Source of the DNA: CATQHW01 sp965243545
GTDB lineage: Bacteria > Spirochaetota > Spirochaetia > SZUA-6 > Bin103
NCBI GenBank assembly: GCA_965243545.1
Contig: OZ251573.1
Span: forward strand, 1,922,001 to 1,986,000
Direction of reading: 5' to 3'
DNA length: 64,000 nucleotides
Made by a program: the position numbers and the translations under genes. This document shows, piece after piece, positions 49,490 through 63,596 of this stretch. Every line of letters starts with the position of its first letter. Position 1 is the stretch's first letter. The notes beneath the pieces were generated by a model. The model was not told the origin of the DNA, made no database searches, and saw only the letters and a program-made list of their open reading frames with translations.

Positions 49490-51773
49490 GCGACGCCTCC
49501 AGATCGGTCACCAGCGTGTGCTCGGCCGCCGCCGCGCTGACCAGCAGCAGGCGGTACGCCGGCTTCCTGGTGCCCAGGACGAAGTCCTGCCCGCCCTGCT
49601 CCGCGTGCGGCCGCCAGCGCGGCGTGACCGTGAGCCGGCCGTGCGGGCCTTCGGTGCGCCAGCCGGAGCCGCTCCGCGTCCACGGATACCGGCTGTGCAG
49701 GTAGAAGCCGACCGGCAGCGGACGCTCAAGCCGCAGCCGGTCGGTCACCGTCAGGCGCGCCGGTTCGTCCGAATCCAACCGGCGTTCGGCATCGGTGACC
49801 GGATCGGGCCAGACGCCGCGCAGGTCGACCCGGCAGCGCAGGCGGCGCTCGTCCCCTTCTCCCTCCGGCGCGGTGGCGACCGGGCACGGGTTGCGTTGCC
49901 GCAGCGGCGCGCCGCCGTCGGCGTGCGGGATCGCCAAGTTGTGGTACCGGGCGTGCTTGATGATGGCGGAGCGCGGATCGACGTACGGCATCTGGCCGCG
50001 GTCGACCGCCAACTCGTCGCCGAACGCCTCCAGCACGAAGCTGCCGCGGTCGTCATGGCCGTGCCCGGCGCGCGCCGGGCCGCCGATCACCTGCACCCGC
50101 ACCGGCCCGTCCGGAGTCGGCCGGTTGGAGCAGAGCAGTCCGGTCACCGTCAGGTTGCGGAACACCGGCGGCCGCGCGGACGGCGGCGGCAACTCGTCCG
50201 GGCCGTACAGGATGTTGAGCTCGTGCTCCGGCGCGTAGTTGGCGCGCGGCGGCGCCTGATTGACGCCGGCCAGCAGCGCCGGCACCGCCGGATCGGCGGA
50301 CAGCCGGCACAGCAAGCCCAGCGCCCCGGGCGTCACGCAGACGCCGGCGCGTCCGCCGTCGGAGTGCTTGATCACGGCGCCGACCGGCGCCTCGGTGCTC
50401 AGCATGGCGGTGAGGTAGTCGACGCACCGCACGGCGGCGCCGGGCACCACCTCCGCCAGCGGCGCGCCGCGGTGCCGGGCGTAGAGCGCGTAGCCGGCCA
50501 GCGCCTGCTGCAGGGCGCCGGTCGCGTAGCCGATCCCTTCGTACGTGCCGCCGTCGGCCGCGTAGTAGGCGCGCACGGTCTGGTCGAGCGCGGCGCGGAA
50601 CGGCTCCAGAAAATCGCCCCCGTACGGCCAGTGCCGGGCCAGGGCGACGCTCACCACGATGCCGCCGAACGCAAAGAAGATGCCCTGGTTGTTGCCGCGC
50701 ACGTACGGATGGCGCATCAACGTCTGCTGTATCCACGGCATCGCCTTGATCGACACCGCCTGCGCCAACAGCTCGCGGCCGGCGTCGGTGAGCAGCGACC
50801 CCGCCCAGTCCCAGGCGAAGATGGAGTTGATCGCGTAGCGGTACTCGCTGAACGAGCGCGTCTCCCAGCTCGACCCCGGCATGCCGCTCATGAAGCCGGT
50901 CGTCCAGACGTCGCAGTGGGCGGCGGCCAGGGCGTGATGGAGCGCGGTGCGCATCAGTTCCCGGTCGCCGTCCAGGAGTCCCACGAACGCGCAGGTGCGC
51001 ATGGCCGCTATGTCGATCCAGTTGTGACGCTCGTTGAGCCCGTCGGTGCGGTGCCCGTTGCGCACCGGGTAGTTGTTGACGGTGCGGCCGACGCCGCGCC
51101 ACGGCCGGCTGCCGCGGTACGTGTCGGCCAGGGCGCGCAGGCGCCGGTAGACCGGCCCCCAGGTCGGTCCCCGCACGCGGGCGCGCAGCCGCTCCAGGTC
51201 GGCGGCGTCGAAGAACAGGCCGAGCCGAGGCTCGGCCGAAGGCGGCGCGGCGCCTTCGGGCAGCAGCAGATCGCCCCAGTCTTCCGGGTACGGCAGGGCG
51301 CGCGCGCGCCGCGCCGCGCGCGCCGCGCTGTCGGTCACGCCGAGCCAGAACAGGTCGGCCACGCCGGGCAGGTCCCCCGCATCGGTCAGTTCGATTTCGA
51401 TGCCGGAGATGCGCCGCCCGCCGATCGCGCCTTCCAGCTCCTGACCGGCGTCGTTGCCGGCGGCGCGGTCGACGATCACCCGCGGCGCGCCGTCGACGGT
51501 GGCGCGCACGGTGATCGCGGTCGACCGCATCGACTGCACGCAGAGCACCAGCAGGTCGTAGCCGGCGGCGTCGACGTCGACCGCGCGCCGCATGGTCACC
51601 GCCAGCGGCCGGCCGCCGGGCCACCGGCATTGCACCGAGTGGAAGGTCTGTTCGACCGCGGCCGACTCGGCCCCGTCGATCCGCCAGTCGCCAAGCGGAT
51701 GGCGCAACGGGTCGAACATGCGCAGAAGGATCGCCTCCGCCTCGTTGTGGCGGATCGGATGCAGCCGATTCAC
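49476..51773 (-). CDS. Heparinase II/III-like protein
   Basis: This protein of about 765 residues combines an N-terminal beta domain (DWRIDGAESAAVEQTFHSV), an (alpha/alpha) toroid (residues about 200-500, with YRRLRALADTYRGSRPWRG, NWIDIAAMRTCAFVG, GGTYEGIGYATGALQQALAGYALYAR) and a C-terminal anti-parallel beta domain. In the last, GPARAGHGHDDRGSFVLEAFGDELAVDRG is the hallmark of heparinase II/III lyases. It would cleave uronate-containing polysaccharides, acting on imported material since no signal peptide is evident. GTG 51773 follows the preceding stop by 8 nt. It is last in a minus-strand unit led by HEPN/ATPase genes, though its function suggests an independent role. Confidence 0.8.
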   Translation of the reverse strand: MNRLHPIRHNEAEAILLRMFDPLRHPLGDWRIDGAESAAVEQTFHSVQCRWPGGRPLAVTMRRAVDVDAAGYDLLVLCVQSMRSTAITVRATVDGAPRVIVDRAAGNDAGQELEGAIGGRRISGIEIELTDAGDLPGVADLFWLGVTDSAARAARRARALPYPEDWGDLLLPEGAAPPSAEPRLGLFFDAADLERLRARVRGPTWGPVYRRLRALADTYRGSRPWRGVGRTVNNYPVRNGHRTDGLNERHNWIDIAAMRTCAFVGLLDGDRELMRTALHHALAAAHCDVWTTGFMSGMPGSSWETRSFSEYRYAINSIFAWDWAGSLLTDAGRELLAQAVSIKAMPWIQQTLMRHPYVRGNNQGIFFAFGGIVVSVALARHWPYGGDFLEPFRAALDQTVRAYYAADGGTYEGIGYATGALQQALAGYALYARHRGAPLAEVVPGAAVRCVDYLTAMLSTEAPVGAVIKHSDGGRAGVCVTPGALGLLCRLSADPAVPALLAGVNQAPPRANYAPEHELNILYGPDELPPPSARPPVFRNLTVTGLLCSNRPTPDGPVRVQVIGGPARAGHGHDDRGSFVLEAFGDELAVDRGQMPYVDPRSAIIKHARYHNLAIPHADGGAPLRQRNPCPVATAPEGEGDERRLRCRVDLRGVWPDPVTDAERRLDSDEPARLTVTDRLRLERPLPVGFYLHSRYPWTRSGSGWRTEGPHGRLTVTPRWRPHAEQGGQDFVLGTRKPAYRLLLVSAAAAEHTLVTDLEASLSRA

Positions 51774-51781
51774 GGCCGTGA

Positions 51782-52486
51782 TCAGCCGATCAGGCCGAGC
51801 GCCCGGTCGGGGGAGCACTCGGCGAACGACTGCGGCGGGATGGCGCCGCGTTCGACGGCGCGCGCCCAGTGGCTGCGGAGCGCGCCGCCGGACTCCCGGT
51901 CGTCAGACGCGCCGCCGGGCGCCTCATCGCAAGACGCCGGGACCGACTCCAGCACGGAGCCGGCCCACTCGGCCGGCTCCGGGCGGTCGCAGGCGACTTC
52001 GAGCGCCGGCCGCCCCACGCAGCCGGTCGCGGCGTAGGCGTAGCAACGGCGAATGTTCCGCCGCCAGCTGGCCATCTGCACGCGCTCGAACCGCGCCTCC
52101 GCGCCCACCCCGTCGGGCACCAGCAGCACCGTGATCGCGCGGTCCAGGATGGCGTCAAGCGTGGCGCCGGCGCCGGCCGGCGCCGGCACGTCCTTGTGGC
52201 CGGGCCATACGTCGAACATCGAGTACGAGGCGGCCGGCGTCCGCCGCTGGAACGTGTAGTAGTCGGGATACGCGAAGAACTCCCCGCCGGCCGCGCGGTA
52301 GCGGTCATAGAACGCGGTGACGTGGGCCAGCAGCAGCAGGCACGCGCCCAGCCCGTCGATCCCGCCGGGCGCCAGCAGGCCGACCCGATCGGTGGAGCGC
52401 AGGCCGCCGAAGAACCGCGCGTGCTCGACCGCCGCGCCCCGGTGCGTCAGCTTGAAGTCCGACCCTCGCAGAAACGTGCTGTGCAT
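51782..52486 (-). CDS. Orphan 234-residue protein coupled to the HEPN/ATPase unit
   Basis: I do not recognise a named family. The protein is soluble and contains GLLAPGGIDGLGACLLLLAHVTAFYDRYR, FFAYPDYYTFQRR and SYSMFDVWPGHKDV, a dense aromatic block that looks like a conserved core, then AITVLLVPDGV. The last 60 residues are low-complexity. Its ATG begins 2 nt after the stop of the P-loop ATPase gene, tighter than its 8-nt spacing to the heparinase-like gene, so I infer it belongs to the ATPase unit rather than to glycan metabolism. Confidence 0.6.
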   Translation of the reverse strand: MHSTFLRGSDFKLTHRGAAVEHARFFGGLRSTDRVGLLAPGGIDGLGACLLLLAHVTAFYDRYRAAGGEFFAYPDYYTFQRRTPAASYSMFDVWPGHKDVPAPAGAGATLDAILDRAITVLLVPDGVGAEARFERVQMASWRRNIRRCYAYAATGCVGRPALEVACDRPEPAEWAGSVLESVPASCDEAPGGASDDRESGGALRSHWARAVERGAIPPQSFAECSPDRALGLIG

Positions 52487-52488
52487 GA

Positions 52489-53949
52489 CTACCGCTCCCG
52501 AATCGGCCGCACGCCGCCGCGGCGGCCCAGTCCGTATCCTACCCGGAACACGTCCGGTATGTTAACGCGGCCGTCGCGCAGCCGCAAGAAGACGCCGAGC
52601 GCCTCCAGGTCGGTGCGCACGCCGTCCGGCCCCTGCTCGACGTGGCGCGGCGGCAGCTTCACTTCATCGTGGCCGGTTGCTGAGGTCAAGCGCTCCGGGA
52701 CGCCCTCGCTACGCCAACGCTCCGCGATTTCCTCGAACGCGCAGGGTACGTACATGCCGGCGAGCGGCGTCATCGCCCGGTGTATCCAGGGAAAGTCCTC
52801 CCGAATCTCGCTGATGCGGATCTTCGTGGCGTCCCGGACACCGCGCTTGATGCTGTCGTGGTGCAAAGCGAACGGGTGCTCGGGATGCGCTGCGCCGGTG
52901 TCCTCCGCCGCCGTCCGCAACGCAGCCAGAAAGGACCGCGGGCTCACTCTGCCCTCGGTATCGGCAAGGTGGTTCGGTATCCACGTGTACGGGAACCCTC
53001 GTTTGGGACCGAGGCCCATCCACTCGCCGGCGATGGCATGGAACTTGCCGCGCTGGTCATCCTCGTTGAAGAGGGTACGCCGAGCAGAGAACACGGATTG
53101 ATCGCCAGCGCTGAGCACCGTCCAGTCGTGAGGGGTGAGGAAATTCCGAAAGCGATCCCCGTGGCGCCCATTGGCCAGAAGATGCCATAACAGCCCGTAC
53201 AGCTCGCGGCGCGGCCACCTCAGTTCGATGGCCGAAGAAAGGACCTTGGAGGCGTCGGGGAAGTCGCCGATCCGGCTCTCCTCGACCTGGTCCGAGCGAA
53301 GGAAGACCTTGACGCGCAGGCGGCGGTGCGCGCGCATGTCGAGGGCGGTCTGCAGCAGACCGCGAATCGCGCGATCCATCTCCTTCCAGTCATCGGCGCA
53401 GCGATCAAGGGCGTCGAACAGCATCAGCAAGTAGGCGTCCCTGCGTTCGCATTCCTCATCTCTTTCGTGAAACAGCCGGTCGATCGCCTCCGGGTTGCCG
53501 TCGACGAACGCCACCCGCTCCGGCCAGGTCGTCCGCTTCCGCAGCGCGTGCTCATCGCCGGCGAGCTGCCACGCTTGCACGGTACGCCAAATGGATCGAG
53601 GCTCGACGCGACTCACCATCAGCTTCCGCAATACGTCCTTGCTCGGATACCGGTCCGGCGCCGGCTCGACGCCGAAACCGGTCAGCACCTCCGTTGTTTC
53701 GCTCATCGGGAATCGAAACGCTTGCCCGCCGACCAAGGAGCGCACCGCCGGGTTCCGGAGCGCGTTGCACCAGAAGGTCTTGCCGGCGCCGCGCATGCCG
53801 GTCACCAGAAGAGTGTCGGGATGCAGCGCCTTCAGGTGCGCCGGCGGCGCGTAGACCTGCGCGAGCGCCGTAAGGCCGCCGTCACTGGCGCCGTCCGGCA
53901 ACTCGGCGAGCGCCTCGCGCGCCGTCCTGACGTCGATCGTCGGTGTCAC
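52489..53949 (-). CDS. P-loop ATPase, third component of a HEPN/KGGVGR unit
   Basis: This 486-residue ATPase has Walker A TGMRGAGKT (50-58), DAYLLMLFDALDRCADDW as Walker B, and a long helical C-terminal region. It lacks the ABC signature and looks closer to STAND/KAP-like NTPases, which act as switches in conflict systems. KVFLRSDQVEE fits the sensor strand region. GTG 53949 is chosen because it overlaps the TGA of the upstream ATPase (GTGA at 53946-53949). The preceding Arg-rich residues belong to no domain. Function is inferred from partners only. Confidence 0.75.
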   Translation of the reverse strand: MTPTIDVRTAREALAELPDGASDGGLTALAQVYAPPAHLKALHPDTLLVTGMRGAGKTFWCNALRNPAVRSLVGGQAFRFPMSETTEVLTGFGVEPAPDRYPSKDVLRKLMVSRVEPRSIWRTVQAWQLAGDEHALRKRTTWPERVAFVDGNPEAIDRLFHERDEECERRDAYLLMLFDALDRCADDWKEMDRAIRGLLQTALDMRAHRRLRVKVFLRSDQVEESRIGDFPDASKVLSSAIELRWPRRELYGLLWHLLANGRHGDRFRNFLTPHDWTVLSAGDQSVFSARRTLFNEDDQRGKFHAIAGEWMGLGPKRGFPYTWIPNHLADTEGRVSPRSFLAALRTAAEDTGAAHPEHPFALHHDSIKRGVRDATKIRISEIREDFPWIHRAMTPLAGMYVPCAFEEIAERWRSEGVPERLTSATGHDEVKLPPRHVEQGPDGVRTDLEALGVFLRLRDGRVNIPDVFRVGYGLGRRGGVRPIRER

Positions 53950-55244
53950 GACTCGCCCTCGTCCCGGTTGCCGGCAAGAAGCCGGTCGAACCATTGCAAG
54001 AACGGCTGATAGGCTTGCCGGATCGTCGTTCGTTCGCGTTCAAGGTCGCGTAGCGAAGCGCCGGCCGCAAGCCCTCTGGTCCAGTGGATGGGAATCGGCT
54101 CGTGCGGCGCGCCATCCTCGTGGACGTCGAATGAATACCGATCGTGCGAGTCGCCGGAGGGAGCCACGTCGTCATACAGATGATCCCGAAACAGGTTCCA
54201 CGCCTGCTCTTGAAACCGCTGCAGGTACCTCTCGGTGTCGGTCTCCGGCGTCAGGGCGGAGACGAGGGACAAGCGCTCCCTGATGTTCGGCGCCAGATCA
54301 TGGGTCTGCCAGTGGCGAAACAGCATGCCGTAGTCGGTCCAGTGGCTCGCCGAGTCGACCGCGAACAGCAGAACCTGCGCGCCGAGGTCGGTCACCGTCG
54401 CCGCCGCGATGTCGTGCAGGCCGCTCCGGCTCTCCAGCAGCACGACTGCAGGTTCGTAGGTCTCTTCCAGTTGCGACAACAAGCGGTCAAGCCGGCCGGT
54501 CCAGGAAACGTCTGTGTCCAGGTAGACGCGACCCAACTTGGCCAGATATTCGCCCGAGTCCCGGCCGTGCGCCGGCACTACGCGCACGTCGCCATCCAGG
54601 TCCTGCGCCCATGCGGGAGCAGCGACCAGTCGCTCGGCCACGTGGTCGCCTTGTCCGACCAGGTCCTCCACGAACCAGTCAGTGACGCCGAACTCCGGCT
54701 GCGCCGACGGATCGAGCATGGCGGACGACAGCCCCGGCGATTCCAGATCGAGATCGACCACCAGCACGCGCTCGCCGGCGCTGGCCAGGCGCCATGCCAG
54801 AATCGCCGCCGTGGTGCTGCGTCCGACGCCGCCTTTGACCGAATAGAGCGTATATCGCGCACCCTTCCGCTTCGGAGGCAGATCGGCGACCGTCCACCAG
54901 TCGCCGCCGGTCACCAGCCGATCGGCCCAGTACACGCCGGGACGGATCTCACGCGCATGCTTCCGAAAGTCAGCTAACACTTCAGTATCAACAAACAACA
55001 CTGCGTCGTGCGCGGGGCACCCGTGCGGACCGATCTCATCTTGTAGCTGCCGGGCAAGACTTTGCAGCGCCGTGAGACATTTCTGGTCAGTCTCTGCACG
55101 CTCCGGAACGGACAGGCGAACTCTCCCGTGGAGGTCACGCACCAGCACGATTCGTCCAGCGTCGCGCAACGCTCCCGAGGCATCACTCAGTATCCGCGAA
55201 ACGCGGTCTCCCATGTCGTCGAACGCTATGAACCTATCCGTCAA
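53946..55244 (-). CDS. KGGVGR-motif ParA/MinD-like ATPase
   Basis: This 432-residue protein is a deviant-Walker-A ATPase with YSVKGGVGRSTTAAILAWRLA (P-loop 137-145), then VLVVDLDLESPGLS, the ParA/MinD switch. The KGGVGR variant replaces the usual KGGxGKT and marks a distinct group named after this motif in biological-conflict surveys. The N-terminal 130 residues are an additional alpha/beta domain (RIVLVRDLHGRVRLSVPERAETD). The start is uncertain: TTG 55244 overlaps the upstream gene by 11 nt, and ATG 55214 is the alternative. It is coupled to both neighbours. It is not a partition gene: no ParB or parS is near. Confidence 0.8.
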   Translation of the reverse strand: MTDRFIAFDDMGDRVSRILSDASGALRDAGRIVLVRDLHGRVRLSVPERAETDQKCLTALQSLARQLQDEIGPHGCPAHDAVLFVDTEVLADFRKHAREIRPGVYWADRLVTGGDWWTVADLPPKRKGARYTLYSVKGGVGRSTTAAILAWRLASAGERVLVVDLDLESPGLSSAMLDPSAQPEFGVTDWFVEDLVGQGDHVAERLVAAPAWAQDLDGDVRVVPAHGRDSGEYLAKLGRVYLDTDVSWTGRLDRLLSQLEETYEPAVVLLESRSGLHDIAAATVTDLGAQVLLFAVDSASHWTDYGMLFRHWQTHDLAPNIRERLSLVSALTPETDTERYLQRFQEQAWNLFRDHLYDDVAPSGDSHDRYSFDVHEDGAPHEPIPIHWTRGLAAGASLRDLERERTTIRQAYQPFLQWFDRLLAGNRDEGES

Positions 55245-55677
55245 CTGCCTGGTCCTGCGGCGCCCGCGGCACCATCGCCTGTTGTACCATTACGCGCACG
55301 GCGCGGGCTGCCGAGCGATGCCGGCCTACGCGCGTTCTACTGAAGTGCCCGCGGTGCGCATATCGGTCCCCGGTCGACCAGCCGGCAAACGGCTCGCCTT
55401 TCGGCAGCATCTGCAGGTACTTGCCGGCTCCTCGGCCGTCTGCCAACGCGACGAACTCGGGCCAGAGCGCCGTTACGTGCTGCCGGTGTTCCCGTTGCGT
55501 TGGAACGCCTTGCCGTCCAACCGGCATCCCCAAGACGCGCATCACGGCCTTCAAGCCGCACTCGGCGCTCAGGCCGTACAGTTGGTCGGCGTTCGCCCAG
55601 CGCTGATGTTCGAACAGCAGTTCGGCGTCCTGCCAGTGGCGGAGGTGCGCGTCGCGGAAGTCTGCCGGGAAGGCCAT
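55234..55677 (-). CDS. HEPN-like domain protein
   Basis: This 147-residue all-helical protein starts FPADFRDAHLRHWQDAELLFEHQRWANADQLYGLSAECGLKAVM, like the first helices of HEPN domains. It ends near STGDRYAHRGHFSRTR, where R105...H111 gives an R-x5-H spacing compatible with the HEPN RNase motif (R-x4-6-H). HEPN proteins are often RNA-cleaving effectors in toxin and anti-phage systems. It is the first gene of the unit; a GATACT box (55692-55697) lies 14 nt upstream of ATG 55677. The assignment is by pattern, so moderate confidence. Confidence 0.6.
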   Translation of the reverse strand: MAFPADFRDAHLRHWQDAELLFEHQRWANADQLYGLSAECGLKAVMRVLGMPVGRQGVPTQREHRQHVTALWPEFVALADGRGAGKYLQMLPKGEPFAGWSTGDRYAHRGHFSRTRVGRHRSAARAVRVMVQQAMVPRAPQDQAVDG

Positions 55678-55691
55678 GTCGGTGCGGACCG

Positions 55692-55697
55692 AGTATC
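55692..55697 (-). promoter_or_regulatory. -10-like box GATACT of the HEPN/ATPase unit
   Basis: GATACT on the minus strand ends 14 nt before ATG 55677 and would drive the whole coupled unit to about 51.8 kb or beyond. Confidence 0.35.
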
Positions 55698-55814
55698 GCC
55701 GATCACCGGCGCCGACGCCAGCGGTCCCGCACCGGATCCGGCTCTCCGGAGCGCCGCCCGTTCACAGGCGGGCACCTCACCGCTTACGCGGGCGGACGAT
55801 GAGGTCGCCCCCCG

Positions 55815-57275
<1,461 letters not shown>

Positions 57276-57305
57276 CTATCAATCGCGCCGGCAGAAACGA
57301 GCGGG

Positions 57306-61952
<4,647 letters not shown>

Positions 61953-62110
61953 AATTCGACTGCGACGGGCGGCGCTACCACCGGCGCGCAACACGCCGCC
62001 AAGCAACCGGCGGCGCTACGCGGGTCACGCCCGTCATGGTGCATGATAGCGCATAACGGCGGCCTACGGGAACCGGTCACCGGCGCCGCTTGAAAAGCCA
62101 CCCGCACTAC

Positions 62111-62115
62111 GGAGG
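62111..62115 (+). promoter_or_regulatory. Shine-Dalgarno GGAGG deciding the amidase start
   Basis: GGAGG ends 7 nt before ATG 62123, which favours that start over the in-frame ATG at 62090. Confidence 0.7.
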
Positions 62116-62122
62116 TCGATCC

Positions 62123-63574
62123 ATGCCGGCGCCCAGCCCTGATCTATCCTACACTCCCGCGCACGTGCTGCGCGACCTGATCGCCGCCAAGCGGCTGTCG
62201 CCGGTCGAGCTGATGGAGTTCACGCTCGACCGCATCGAACGGCTCGACGGCCAGCTCGGCGCCTTCGTCACGGTCATGGCCGACCACGCCATGAGACAGG
62301 CCCGCGCCGCCGAGGAGGCGGTGATGCAGGGACGAGCGCTCGGCCCGCTGCACGGCATACCGGTCCCGATCAAGGACCTGGAAGGCGTGCGGGGCGTCCG
62401 GTTCTCGCAAGGATCGCTGGTCGACGACGGCGTCGCGCCGGCCAACGCCATGTGCACGGACCGCGTGCGCGCCGCCGGCGGCATCGTGGTCGGCAAGACC
62501 AACACCCCCGAGCACGGGCACAACGCCACCACCGAAAACCGGGTCATGGGGCCGGCGCGCAACCCCTGGGACCCGACGCGCACGCCCGGCGGGTCGAGCG
62601 GCGGCGCCGCTGTGGCGGTGGCGGCCGGCATGACCGCCATCGCCCAGGGGTCGGACGGCGGCGGATCGATCCGCATTCCCGGATCGCTGTCCGGCGTCTA
62701 CGGGATCAAGGCGACGCAGGGCCGCGTGCCGCGCCGCCGCGTCGACGAGCACTCCGACAGCATCTTCAACAACTCCTCGGTCGGGCCGATGACCCGGGAC
62801 GTCCGCGACGCCGCGATATTCCTCAACGCGCTGGCCGGACCGGCCGCCGACGCCGAGTACGGCACCCTGCCGGAGGCGCCGCCCGACTTCACCGCGGCGC
62901 TGACGCGCGGGGTCGCGGGACTGCGGGTCGGGCTCGACACCAGCGGCATGGGCGGCGCCGGCTGCGACGCGGAGGTGCGGGAGGCGGTGGCCGCCGCGGC
63001 GCGGGTCTTTGCGGACCTGGGAGCGGAGGTCGAGGAGGTCGAGTACGCCCCGGACGACCACCAGACGATCACCCGCACCTTTCTGGATCTGTTCTGCATC
63101 CGCGCCTATGGGCGCTGGAGCGGCCAGCTGCACGACCCGCAACGGGCGGCGCGGCTCACCGGCTACTTCACCGAGGATCTGGAGCGGGGCCGGCGCTCGC
63201 AGGGCGCGGACTACCTGGCCTGCATGAACCGGATCGGCCGGTACCGGACGCACGCGGCGCGCTACTTCGCCGGCCACGATCTGCTGCTGACGCCGGCGAC
63301 CGCCACGACCGCGTTCCCGATCGGCGAGTATCCGCAGGCGCCCGGCGGCGCGCCGGTCACCCACCGGCGCTTCGGCTTCACCCCGTTCACGTACCTGTTC
63401 AACCTGTCCGGGAACCCGGCGGCGACCGTGCCGTGCGGCTTCGATGCGGCCGGCCTGCCGATCGGCCTGCAGATCGCCGGCAACCAGCGGGATGAGATGG
63501 CCGTGCTGGCCGCCTCCGCGGCGTTCGAGGCCGCCCGCCCGTGGGCCGCCAAGCGCCCGGCGCTGCCGGCCTGA
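62123..63574 (+). CDS. Amidase signature family enzyme
   Basis: This 483-residue hydrolase carries the full Ser-cisSer-Lys triad: Lys in IPVPIKDLEGV, cis-Ser in TRTPGGSSGGAAVAVAAGM, and nucleophile Ser in GSDGGGSIRIPGSLSGVYGIK, the canonical GGSIRxP form. It differs from the amidase at 1.3 kb, which has the QTVGS variant. It resembles amidases acting on small amides or carbamoyl compounds; it is not GatA since gatB/gatC are not adjacent, although that cannot be excluded outright. The gene is divergent from gltB and converges on the EamA gene. Confidence 0.9.
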   Translation: MPAPSPDLSYTPAHVLRDLIAAKRLSPVELMEFTLDRIERLDGQLGAFVTVMADHAMRQARAAEEAVMQGRALGPLHGIPVPIKDLEGVRGVRFSQGSLVDDGVAPANAMCTDRVRAAGGIVVGKTNTPEHGHNATTENRVMGPARNPWDPTRTPGGSSGGAAVAVAAGMTAIAQGSDGGGSIRIPGSLSGVYGIKATQGRVPRRRVDEHSDSIFNNSSVGPMTRDVRDAAIFLNALAGPAADAEYGTLPEAPPDFTAALTRGVAGLRVGLDTSGMGGAGCDAEVREAVAAAARVFADLGAEVEEVEYAPDDHQTITRTFLDLFCIRAYGRWSGQLHDPQRAARLTGYFTEDLERGRRSQGADYLACMNRIGRYRTHAARYFAGHDLLLTPATATTAFPIGEYPQAPGGAPVTHRRFGFTPFTYLFNLSGNPAATVPCGFDAAGLPIGLQIAGNQRDEMAVLAASAAFEAARPWAAKRPALPA

Positions 63575-63596
63575 CGCGGGCCAGGCGCCGGGTGCG

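Noticed and set aside
53946..55244. Chromosome or plasmid partition ATPase (ParA) with a nearby origin
   Set aside because: The loop is KGGVGR rather than KGGxGKT, there is no ParB, parS-like palindrome or replication gene beside it, and it is coupled to HEPN-like and P-loop genes.
61960..62040. Riboswitch or attenuator in the gltB leader
   Set aside because: Short GC-rich repeats containing gcgctac are visible but no known riboswitch core or leader peptide could be supported.
62123..63574. gatA, glutamyl-tRNA amidotransferase subunit A
   Set aside because: The catalytic motifs are compatible, but gatB and gatC are not adjacent and the N-terminal sequence is closer to general amidases; left as amidase.
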